Positions 24,188 through 31,596 of a DNA stretch of 43,582 nt are shown here, piece after piece. The translations under genes were made by a program, and so were the position numbers. This stretch comes from Opitutaceae bacterium. GTDB taxonomy: Bacteria; Verrucomicrobiota; Verrucomicrobiia; Opitutales; Opitutaceae. The stretch lies in contig JAPKDW010000005.1 in assembly GCA_028822375.1 (NCBI GenBank), positions 1-43,582 of the forward strand, in the 5' to 3' direction. The stretch's first letter is position 1. The number at the start of each line of letters is the position of its first letter. Below the pieces are notes generated by a model. That model searched no databases. It was not told where the DNA came from and worked only from the letters and a program-made list of their open reading frames with translations.

Positions 24188-25774
24188 ATGAGCAAGGCAA
24201 AGATTTTCGTTTACGATACGACTTTGAGAGATGGCACGCAGGGCGAGGGCGTTTCATTTTCAGTTACGGACAAATTGCGAATTGCCGAGAAATTCGATCA
24301 ATTTGGAATCGACTATATCGAAGGTGGTTGGCCTGGCTCGAACCCACGCGATATGGCTTTTTTCGAAGAAGCGAAGTCTTTGAATTTGAAGCACGCGAAG
24401 ATTGCGGCGTTCGGTTCGACTCGCCGAGCGAATTTGAGAGCGAGCGAGGATCCTCAGCTTCAAACGCTTTTGGATGCAGAAACGCCGGTTGTCACTATTT
24501 TCGGAAAGACCTGGCTCTTGCATGTAACGGAAGTGCTGCGAGTGGAGCCCGAGGAGAACCTTCGCATGATCGAGGATTCCGTCCGCTTCTTGAAGGGAAA
24601 CGGTCGTGAAGTTATCTACGATGCGGAACATTTCTACGATGGATATGTGGATAGTCCGGAGTACGCTTTGAAAACGCTCGACGCGGCAGTTGCCGGCGGG
24701 GCTGATTGCTTGGCTCTTTGCGATACGAACGGCGGCATGATGGTCGCCCAATTGGCGGAGATTACGAAAGCCATCGTGGACCGGTTTCCGGAAACCCAGG
24801 TTGGCGTGCATTGCCATAATGATGCAGGGGTTGGTGTGGCTGCTGCGCTCGCAGGCATCGAAGCGGGCGCTACGCATGTGCAAGGTACATTTAATGGATA
24901 CGGCGAACGTGTTGGTAATGCGAATTTAACTACGATAATCCCTAATTTGGGATTGAAGCTTGGACACGAGATGAATTGTGGAGAGAATATGTCGAGCCTG
25001 CGCGAGCTTTCGACCTTTGTCGCAGACCTGGCGAATTTGCCTCATGATAAGAAAGCTCCGTTCGTTGGGCTATCAGCCTTCACTCACAAAGGCGGCGCCC
25101 ATGCGGATGCGACTAAGAAGGTGAGCTATAGTTACGAGCATATCGACCCGACGAAAATAGGGAATAAGCAGCGGATTCTTATATCCGATATGGCGGGACG
25201 CAGTAGCTTGTTGATGAAGGCGCAGGAACTTGGTTTCGAAATTGACCGTGATTCACCGGAAACGAAGGAAATTATCGCCAAGTTGAAGGAGCTCGAATTC
25301 AAGGGTTATGAGTTCGAGTCAGCCGACGCTTCTTTGCGTCTGCTATTGGATCGATTGACGGAGCGGCATAACGCCCATTTCGAATTCGAAGGGTACCGCG
25401 TGATTGTCGAGAGCCGTTCGAAAGGCGAAGCGACGCTTTCAGAAGCGACCATTAAACTGAGGATTAACGGAGAACCGCATTATACAGTTGCGGAAGATAG
25501 CGGGCCGATCGGCGCTTTGGATAAGGCATTGCGTTTGGCTTTGGCTAAAGCGTATCCAAATGTAGATGATATTGAGCTTAAGGATTACAAGGTCCGTATC
25601 CTCGGATCGAAGAAAGGGGCTGATGCCAAGACGCGCGTTTTGATTGAATCCGGAGACGGAAAGAGCATTTGGGGCACCGTAGGCGCGAGCGACAACATTA
25701 TCGATGCCAGCTGGCAGGCGATTCGGGATTCCATTGAGTACAAATTACTCAAGGACGAAGAAGAAAAAGGATAG
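24188..25774 (+). CDS. cimA: (R)-citramalate synthase
   Basis: 528 aa of the HMGL-like aldolase family with a LeuA dimer domain. It condenses pyruvate and acetyl-CoA to citramalate, giving 2-oxobutanoate for isoleucine without threonine. YDTTLRDGTQGEG (9-21) holds the catalytic Arg-Asp pair; HCHNDAGVGVA supplies metal-binding histidines; GTFNGYGERVGNANL is the glycine-rich block. The pattern GGWPGSNPRD and the length match the CimA branch (NCBI/TIGR type) better than LeuA or homocitrate synthase. The C-terminal LeuA-type domain (about 400-520) is the usual site of isoleucine feedback. Substrate choice is inferred. It lies 22 nt after thrC. Confidence 0.9.
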   Translation: MSKAKIFVYDTTLRDGTQGEGVSFSVTDKLRIAEKFDQFGIDYIEGGWPGSNPRDMAFFEEAKSLNLKHAKIAAFGSTRRANLRASEDPQLQTLLDAETPVVTIFGKTWLLHVTEVLRVEPEENLRMIEDSVRFLKGNGREVIYDAEHFYDGYVDSPEYALKTLDAAVAGGADCLALCDTNGGMMVAQLAEITKAIVDRFPETQVGVHCHNDAGVGVAAALAGIEAGATHVQGTFNGYGERVGNANLTTIIPNLGLKLGHEMNCGENMSSLRELSTFVADLANLPHDKKAPFVGLSAFTHKGGAHADATKKVSYSYEHIDPTKIGNKQRILISDMAGRSSLLMKAQELGFEIDRDSPETKEIIAKLKELEFKGYEFESADASLRLLLDRLTERHNAHFEFEGYRVIVESRSKGEATLSEATIKLRINGEPHYTVAEDSGPIGALDKALRLALAKAYPNVDDIELKDYKVRILGSKKGADAKTRVLIESGDGKSIWGTVGASDNIIDASWQAIRDSIEYKLLKDEEEKG

Positions 25775-25857
25775 AGGCGATTTGGAAATGCGGCCGAATG
25801 CCAAGCCGGTCGCGCGGCGGCTCTCGACCTCTAAACTCGTGGTCTTGATCGTGGCTT

Positions 25858-27252
25858 TCAGAGGAGAGGCGTAACGAGGCGGCTGAGGTCTTCGGCCATC
25901 AACCGGAGAAAGCTTTGCTTTTCGGTGTCGAACTCTTGGAAAGGTTCGGCGTCTGTGGAGAGTTTTTGTATCCAATTTTCAATTGCTTGGATGTCGCCGT
26001 GGTCGTAGAAAAAGGCGCCTAGTTCGTAGTTTACGAAGAGGCTCCTTAAATCGATATTGGCCGAGCCGGTCATCGCTATGGTGTCATCTACGAGGATTGC
26101 TTTTCCGTGTAGCATTCCCGGAGCGTACAAAAGAACTTCAACGCCGGCTTCGGAAAGTTCGCGGAGAAAGGAGTTGCGCGCTAGGTCGGTGATCGGGTGA
26201 TTCGATTTCTTTGGGATGAGCAGTTTGACGGATTTGCCTGTGCGAGCTTTGACGATAAGCGACCGCTGAATAACTTCATCGGGAATGTAGTAGGGGGTCA
26301 CTATGGTGACGCTTGTATCCGCTTCTTGAATAATGGAGAGAATTTTTTCGTAAAGCGGATCGCCAAGAGTATCGGGTCCACTCGCCATTATCTCGATCGT
26401 GCTGAGTTCGGTTCCTTGGTACTCTTCGACTGTTTTGATCTCTCGGGCTTGATGGCCTTTTTTGTGACAAGCGAATGTCCAATCGGCTTCGAAGATTGCG
26501 GATAGCTGCATGACGGCTGGGCCTTCGATGAGGAGACTGAGATCTTTCCAGCGTTTACTGGCGGGGACGGGCCCCATATATTCGCGACCGATGTTGCGGC
26601 CCCCGATTATGGCTCGTTTGCTGTCGAAGATCGCGAGTTTACGATGATTGCGTAGATTGGCTTTTCCGAGGGAGGCGAAGGGGAGGACGGGCATGAATCG
26701 TTCGATTTTCCCGCCAGCTTTTTCGAGTTCTAGCATGTAGAGCGTCTTTTTACCGAAGGAACCAACTGCGTCGAGAAGCAGGCGGACTTCGACGCCTTTT
26801 TTGGCTTGTTGGGAGAGCTCTCTGACGATGCGACGGCCGATCGCGTCATGGCTGAGAATGAATGTGGCGATCTCGATGGAGGTCGTGGCCTGTTGGATTT
26901 CGTGGATGAGGGATTCGAATGCCTTGACTCCGGTTTGCTGGAATTCGGTGCGGTTGCCTTTTGAGATGACTCCGAATGGAGATGAAGTGACGGTTCCTGA
27001 TGAGGCGTTGGGTGGAGCGATGTTTATACGGCTCTTTCGCTTGGTAAGTTTGGAGATCTTTCGGCCTCCTAGTACCAAGTACAAGGGCACTCCGATGTAC
27101 GGGATCCAGACAATAACCAGCATCCAAGCGACAGTGGCGCTCGGTCTGCGCTTTTCGCGCATCAACCTCGAGATGAGGAGAAACGCGAGGCCGAAACCTA
27201 GCGGAGGACCGAGGTATGGCCAGATGGCATCGACGTAGTATCCGACTTCCAT
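25858..27252 (-). CDS. cls: cardiolipin synthase (phospholipase D family)
   Basis: 464 aa. Two N-terminal membrane helices (about 12-27 and 38-62) precede two phospholipase-D domains. The HKD motifs are complete: HRKLAIFD with IGGRN, and HGKAILVD with TGSANID. It joins two phosphatidylglycerols to make cardiolipin at the inner membrane. The basic loop after helix two (GRKISKLTKRKSRI) is usual. It is convergent with cimA, with 83 nt between, and is the last gene of the minus-strand group that begins at exeA. Confidence 0.94.
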   Translation of the reverse strand: MEVGYYVDAIWPYLGPPLGFGLAFLLISRLMREKRRPSATVAWMLVIVWIPYIGVPLYLVLGGRKISKLTKRKSRINIAPPNASSGTVTSSPFGVISKGNRTEFQQTGVKAFESLIHEIQQATTSIEIATFILSHDAIGRRIVRELSQQAKKGVEVRLLLDAVGSFGKKTLYMLELEKAGGKIERFMPVLPFASLGKANLRNHRKLAIFDSKRAIIGGRNIGREYMGPVPASKRWKDLSLLIEGPAVMQLSAIFEADWTFACHKKGHQAREIKTVEEYQGTELSTIEIMASGPDTLGDPLYEKILSIIQEADTSVTIVTPYYIPDEVIQRSLIVKARTGKSVKLLIPKKSNHPITDLARNSFLRELSEAGVEVLLYAPGMLHGKAILVDDTIAMTGSANIDLRSLFVNYELGAFFYDHGDIQAIENWIQKLSTDAEPFQEFDTEKQSFLRLMAEDLSRLVTPLL

Positions 27253-27280
27253 TTCTAAAATCGTTGCTTGAGAAGCGGGG

Positions 27281-27757
27281 TTAGAGGAGCGCTCCCTCGT
27301 GTTTAAGGAGCCATTCTTTACGCCAGATGTCTCCTGCGTAACCGACGAGTTTTCCGCTTTTTCCGATTACACGATGGCAGGGGAGGAAAATCGGCAGGAG
27401 GTTTCGATTGTTAGCGAGCCCAACGGCCCTTGAGGCTTTTGGGTTTCCGATGCGATCGGCGATTTCACCGTAGGTTGTGGTGGACCCACTAGAAATTTTG
27501 CTAAGTTCAATCCAAACGCTTTTTTGAAAATTGGTGCCTTGCGGCGATAGTGGAGTTCGGAGGGGGTTCGAGCCGTTCGCGAAATAGGATTTTAGTTCCT
27601 TTACAGCGCTTTTCAGGTGGCGGTTTTTGCTTTTGCTGGGCCGAGCGATGGATGAGCGGGTCGCTTTGGGTTTTGGGAAACGGACGGCGGTGAGACCCTG
27701 TTGGTCTGCTTCGAGCCGGAGGAGTCCGATTGGCGAGTCATATTCCACTTCGTCCAT
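27281..27757 (-). CDS. ogt: methylated-DNA--protein-cysteine methyltransferase (MGMT/Ogt)
   Basis: 158 aa from ATG 27757 (MDEVEYDSPIGLL); the ORF track adds 25 unlikely residues. It repairs O6-alkylguanine by irreversibly moving the alkyl group to its own cysteine, in LPCHRVIG. The helix-turn-helix block TTYGEIADRIGNPKASRAVGLA and the active-site loop are complete. The asparagine hinge reads NNRNLLPIFLPCHR. It is single-domain, without an Ada regulatory part. It lies about 28 nt upstream of cls and 95 nt downstream of the gspB-like gene. Confidence 0.93.
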   Translation of the reverse strand: MDEVEYDSPIGLLRLEADQQGLTAVRFPKPKATRSSIARPSKSKNRHLKSAVKELKSYFANGSNPLRTPLSPQGTNFQKSVWIELSKISSGSTTTYGEIADRIGNPKASRAVGLANNRNLLPIFLPCHRVIGKSGKLVGYAGDIWRKEWLLKHEGALL

Positions 27758-27852
27758 AATCCGGCGGAGATTGGACGAGCGCTGAACAATGTTCAATCGC
27801 GTAATTTCGAGTCCGCTACCTTGCAGACTCACAGTTCGAGTCGGTCGGAAGC

Positions 27853-28569
27853 CTAGAGGGATTTCGTATATTCGAAATCCAAGGAGTCTTTGAAGATGAG
27901 CTGTCCCTCCCTGGAGCCGATGAATCGAATCCCGAGTTGGTGATTCACGACATCGTTTAATCGGAAAACGCGTCCGCTCATTAACAGTCGGGAATTGGCG
28001 CCTGCGTCACGAAAACCATGTACTTCGAATTTCTCGATAGCTGTTAGAACTTCAATTTTGAAGGCTGCCTTTTCGGCGACTGGGTCGACTATTGGAACTT
28101 CGCTTGCTAATGGTGGTTCTGTTCCTTCGGGAGTTGCAATGGGTTCTGCATCGAGTGAATGAGAGTCTTCTAAAATGGCGTCCACGTTTTTCGTGGAAAC
28201 TTCCTCGACTGAATCAACGGTCTTAATGCTAGTAGTGAGGGCGTTTGAGAGGGGATTAATTGATGGCCCGGTCGCAAGCGAAGTAGGACTTGCCTCGTCG
28301 GATTCGGCCCTAGCGACCACTGATGGAGGACTCAAGTTAGAGAGGTATGATTTGCCGAAATAGGCAAACGCTCCTCCGCAGACGAGCATCACAAAGCCAA
28401 TGCCGGTGAAACCGATTAGTACCCCGAGAGGATTCTTGGAATTGCGTCGGGCGACCTCGGACGCGGTGAGGGGTTCGGATTCGTAAGTCGGTATGTCGAG
28501 CGATGGGGTCTTTATGTTAAGACTCCGTCGCTGTTGCTCCTTTTTCAGGGCCTTATTGATGAGGCTCAT
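27853..28569 (-). CDS. GspB-like general secretion pathway protein
   Basis: 238 aa. The N-terminus MSLINKALKKEQQRRS resembles the opening of GspB/ExeB proteins. One membrane helix follows (about 48-70, LGVLIGFTGIGFVMLVCGGAF), then a Ser/Thr/Pro/Glu-rich periplasmic linker. A C-terminal domain (about 185-238, RLLMSGRVFRLNDVV then FIGSREGQLIF) resembles the T2SSB/GspB domain. GspA and GspB work together to insert the secretin through peptidoglycan in type II secretion. Its neighbour upstream is the ExeA/GspA ATPase, which supports the call. Since exeA carries an in-frame stop, this gene may be losing its partner. Confidence 0.75.
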   Translation of the reverse strand: MSLINKALKKEQQRRSLNIKTPSLDIPTYESEPLTASEVARRNSKNPLGVLIGFTGIGFVMLVCGGAFAYFGKSYLSNLSPPSVVARAESDEASPTSLATGPSINPLSNALTTSIKTVDSVEEVSTKNVDAILEDSHSLDAEPIATPEGTEPPLASEVPIVDPVAEKAAFKIEVLTAIEKFEVHGFRDAGANSRLLMSGRVFRLNDVVNHQLGIRFIGSREGQLIFKDSLDFEYTKSL

Positions 28570-28653
28570 ATTTGATTTCGGCTGCGTTGCTTGCGATTCG
28601 ATGGAATCGTTACGTTTACAACGGCTTTTTTACCGGTGGATTTAGGTGCAGCC

Positions 28654-28667
28654 GCCGAAATTTCGGC
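28654..28667. repeat. 14-bp perfect palindrome between exeA and the gspB-like gene
   Basis: GCCGAAATTTCGGC, a perfect inverted repeat without loop, lies in the 150-nt stretch between the two minus-strand genes. It could be an operator or a weak hairpin. No poly-T follows closely, so it is not a convincing terminator. Chance cannot be ruled out. Confidence 0.35.
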
Positions 28668-28719
28668 ATCGCAGTCGGAAATTGAAGCCAAGCGAGGCAA
28701 GAGCCTTAATGAGCTAGGA

Positions 28720-29538
28720 TCAGTTGAAATCGAGAGAGCTGATTTCTTTGAGTGCGGTGCGAACGTCTCTGACTTTGACTACTTCGGAGCTTCGAATGTA
28801 GGCAGAAAGGAGCGACTTATCGCATATGTTATTGATAATCCGTGGGATACCTCTGGATTTCCAGTGGATCCAACGAACGGCCCAAGTGGTGAAAAAGGGA
28901 ATCCCTTGGCCGCCCGCCATTGCGATACGGTGATGGATGTATTGCTCGACTTGATAGCGATTTAACGGACGAAGCTCAGTGTGGACGAGGATTCGCTGGC
29001 GCAATTGCCTCAATCGATTTTCCGAGAGAATTCGCTTAAATTCAGGCTGACCCATCAGGATAATCTGGAGCAGCTTCTGCTTGTCGGTCTCGAGATTGGA
29101 AAGCAGGCGCAGTTGTTCGAGCAGTTCGAATGTGAGATTCTGCGCTTCGTCAATAATCAACAGGATGTCTTTCCCTTGTTGGATTTTGTCGAGGAGGATA
29201 TCGTTGACTTGCTTGACGAGGCCGCTGCGGCTCCGGCTTGAGCCTTCTTCGCCGAGCTCCGTCAGAATCGTTTTGAGCAATTGAGTCTCTGTAATTCTGG
29301 GGTTGAGGATCAAAGCGCTTTAATATTTTTCGTCGTCTATTTCGTTGATGAAATGACGGCAAAGCGTGGTTTTTCCGCATCCTACTTCTCCGGTCAGCAC
29401 GATGAATCCCTTCTTTTCCGCAATCCCGTACTTCAGGTGCTGGAGAGCTTCCTGGTGAGTTGGGCTGAGGTAAAGGAAGTTAGGATCGGGGGTAATATTG
29501 AACGGCATCTCTTTGAGGCCGTAGAAACTTTGATACAT
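28720..29538 (-). pseudogene. ExeA/GspA-family AAA ATPase interrupted by an in-frame stop
   Basis: Two track ORFs (29320-29538 and 28720-29313) are one gene in one frame, broken by a TAA at 29322-29320. Part one (72 aa) begins with the ExeA hallmark YGLKEMPFNITPDPNFLYLS and ends after Walker A, GEVGCGKTTL. Part two resumes at once as SALILNPRITETQLL and carries Walker B (LLIIDEAQNL), the MGQPEF sensor region and the arginine-rich RLRQLRQRI segment. Joined length is about 272 codons, normal for a core ExeA without the peptidoglycan-binding domain. No frameshift is needed; one base change would restore it. Options are a true nonsense mutation, a sequencing error, or readthrough. Neither part alone can be an active ATPase. 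The gspB-like gene lies downstream. Confidence 0.85.
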
Positions 29539-29618
29539 AAGCGTAAATTATTTTTTAAACCGAGGGGATGGTGCAATTATATTTTTGCAAAGAGAAGCCT
29601 ATTATAGGAAATAAGTGA

Positions 29619-29918
29619 GTGTCTAACATGAGAACCACTCGACTCCTAAATATTTTGTTCATTTTCGGCCTTTTGGCTGTTGGTTTTTTTGCGGGTTCTG
29701 ATGCGTTCAAACGCTACGAGAAGCTGAATGCTGCTCGCGGAGCGGAGGCAGAAGCTGTGGAGAATCTTGAGTTGGTAAATTCAAAAACGGATACGCGAAA
29801 AACCGCTCTTGAAAGACTGAAGCACGATCCTGAATACGTAGAAAAGGTCATTCGGCAGAAGCTGAATTACGCCAAAGCAAACGAAGTCGTGTTCAAATTC
29901 GAATTTGACGACCAATAG
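29619..29918 (+). CDS. septum formation initiator-like protein (DivIC/FtsB family)
   Basis: 99 aa. One N-terminal membrane helix (about 9-26) is followed by a short coiled-coil stretch and the family's C-terminal block DPEYVEKVIRQKLNYAK then EVVFKF, which is diagnostic of DivIC/FtsB proteins that link the divisome inner-membrane complex. GTG 29619 has AGGA 9 nt upstream; ATG 29628 (MRTTRLLN) is the alternative. The coiled coil is weakly patterned, so identification rests mostly on the C-terminal block. It is divergent from exeA, and the nucleotide-sugar pyrophosphorylase follows. Confidence 0.82.
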   Translation: MSNMRTTRLLNILFIFGLLAVGFFAGSDAFKRYEKLNAARGAEAEAVENLELVNSKTDTRKTALERLKHDPEYVEKVIRQKLNYAKANEVVFKFEFDDQ

Positions 29919-29977
29919 ATGCGGGATTGCGATATTGGTCTTAAGGCGGTCGCTTGGCCGTCGAAGAAAATTGCCAT

Positions 29978-31402
29978 ATGGAGATTAGGATTCGATTCGA
30001 GAAGCACGGACAGGGGCATGTCTTTCAATATTGGGATGAACTCGGAAGCGAAGAGCAAGCGAGCTTGCTGGAGCAGGCCGAGGAGATAGATTTGGATGAG
30101 CTGGATCGGCTTATCAATACATTGGTCAAAGCGACCGAAGCGCATTCGGAGATCAACTACGATGTACTCGAACCGGCCCCGTATGAGCGAATCCCTGAAG
30201 GTCTCGCGAACGATGCTCGCTGGCAGGCGGCAAAAGAGGCGGGCGAAGCGGCTTTGCGATCCGGTCGCGTGGCTGCCTTTACCGTAGCTGGCGGACAGGG
30301 AACGCGTTTGGGATATGACGGACCGAAAGGGACTTTCCCGATTTCGCCGATCAAACATAAGCCCCTTTTTCAACTTTTTGCGGAAAAAATAATGGCTGCT
30401 CGTCGCCGTTTTCAATGCGACCTGCCGTGGTTCATCATGACGAGCAATGTGAATCACGATACTACGGCAGCGTTTTTCGCTGAAAACGATTTCTTCGGTC
30501 TGGGTGGCGAGTCCGTACGTTTTTTTCGCCAAGGTCGCATGCCGGCGGTAGATCTCGAGGGATGTATTTTGATGGAGTCGAAGAGCGCGATCGCGATGAG
30601 TCCGGATGGGCACGGAGGTTCTATGCGAGCATTGGATCGTAGCGGAGCTTTAGATGAGATGGAGTCGCGAGGAATCGATTTGCTGAGCTACTTCCAAGTC
30701 GACAATCCGCATGTGCAGGTGGTTGATCCGTGTTTTATCGGGTTTCATGCCCTTTCCGGGACTTCGATGTCGAGCAAGATGCTGCCTAAGGCTTATGAAA
30801 AAGAGAAACTTGGCCACTTTTGCATTAGCGGCGATCGCCTCGAAGTAGTTGAATACAGCGATATGCCGGATCGCTTGACGGCGTTAAGAGACGAGTCTGG
30901 GGCGTTGAAATTTATCGCGGGCAGTATCGCTATTCATATTGTTTCAGTGGATTTCGTTCGGAAGCTGACCAATGAGGCGAGCGCCCTAGCGTTGCCGTTT
31001 CATAAAGCCCTGAAGAAAATTCCGTACTTGAATACATCGGGAGAATTGGTTCGGCCTACGGAGGCCAATGGCGTGAAATTCGAAACATTCGTGTTTGACG
31101 CGTTGCCGTTTGCCGGCGAGGCAGTGATTGTCGAGTCGACGCGTTTAGGCGATTTTAGTCCGGTTAAGAATGCGGAGGGATTGGATTCCCCGGAATCCTG
31201 TCAGGCGGATCAGCAACGGTTGTTCGCTCAATGGCTGATGGCCGAAGGAGTTGAGCTGGATCTCGACGAGACGGGCGTTCCTATCCACAAGTTAGAAGTC
31301 TCTCCTTTATTTGGTTATGATGCGGAGAGTTTCAGCGAATCGTGGAAGCGGTTCGGAGAGGCGGTCGATTTTTCCAAGGACGTATATCTTGGCGATTTCT
31401 GA
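29978..31402 (+). CDS. UDP-sugar pyrophosphorylase, AGX1/UAP1 type
   Basis: 474 aa from ATG 29978. It matches the UDPGP type-1 family, the eukaryotic-style UDP-N-acetylhexosamine or UDP-glucose pyrophosphorylases. The nucleotide loop is VAGGQGTRLGYDGPKG. The block SYFQVDNPHVQVVDPCF is the uridine/sugar and metal site, and FETFVFDALPF is also typical. It joins UTP and a sugar-1-phosphate; in UAP1 proteins the sugar is GlcNAc-1-P or GalNAc-1-P. Bacteria usually use GlmU for UDP-GlcNAc, so this enzyme may serve another route or be redundant. The exact sugar is not readable. A hairpin overlaps its stop codon. Confidence 0.88.
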   Translation: MEIRIRFEKHGQGHVFQYWDELGSEEQASLLEQAEEIDLDELDRLINTLVKATEAHSEINYDVLEPAPYERIPEGLANDARWQAAKEAGEAALRSGRVAAFTVAGGQGTRLGYDGPKGTFPISPIKHKPLFQLFAEKIMAARRRFQCDLPWFIMTSNVNHDTTAAFFAENDFFGLGGESVRFFRQGRMPAVDLEGCILMESKSAIAMSPDGHGGSMRALDRSGALDEMESRGIDLLSYFQVDNPHVQVVDPCFIGFHALSGTSMSSKMLPKAYEKEKLGHFCISGDRLEVVEYSDMPDRLTALRDESGALKFIAGSIAIHIVSVDFVRKLTNEASALALPFHKALKKIPYLNTSGELVRPTEANGVKFETFVFDALPFAGEAVIVESTRLGDFSPVKNAEGLDSPESCQADQQRLFAQWLMAEGVELDLDETGVPIHKLEVSPLFGYDAESFSESWKRFGEAVDFSKDVYLGDF

Positions 31403-31420
31403 AAGGCACTTACCTTTCAG
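31399..31420 (+). terminator. hairpin at the end of the pyrophosphorylase gene
   Basis: A perfect 8-bp stem CTGAAAGG / CCTTTCAG with a 6-base loop starts inside the stop codon. It is followed by AGGTTTATTA, which is only weakly T-rich, so it may be a terminator or an mRNA 3'-end stabiliser. Confidence 0.5.
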
Positions 31421-31433
31421 AGGTTTATTACAA

Positions 31434-31553
31434 GTGTCGGCCGTAGATCTTTTCGAATTCGAGCGAGAGTTTAAAAGGTATTTGAATCGCTTGGAAATTG
31501 AATTGATCTACTTGCGGATTGCTTGGGTTTTGCTGATTTTGGCGACTCGGTAA
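31434..31553 (+). CDS. possible 39-aa small protein
   Basis: A GTG-start frame inside a longer track ORF. It encodes a charged N-terminal half (VDLFEFEREFKRYLNRL) and a hydrophobic C-terminal half (LIYLRIAWVLLILA), an amphipathic-then-membrane pattern. It fills most of the 194-nt gap between the pyrophosphorylase and the receiver-PAS-receiver gene. There is no good Shine-Dalgarno and no recognisable family. A short TCGCTT / AAGCGA hairpin follows its stop. The case for translation is weak. Confidence 0.25.
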   Translation: MSAVDLFEFEREFKRYLNRLEIELIYLRIAWVLLILATR

Positions 31554-31554
31554 G

Positions 31555-31582
31555 TCGCTTTCAAGCGATTCAAGCCTTTCTT
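31555..31582 (+). terminator. weak terminator-like hairpin
   Basis: TCGCTT / AAGCGA stem with a very tight loop, followed within a few bases by the pyrimidine-rich CCTTTCTTTTCC. It would separate the small ORF region from the downstream signalling gene. The stem is short, so the call is tentative. Confidence 0.3.
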
Positions 31583-31596
31583 TTCCAAATCGCTAA

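Noticed and set aside
29867-30613. 248-aa minus-strand ORF opposite the pyrophosphorylase
   Set aside because: Antisense to a gene with clear motifs; no recognisable protein features.
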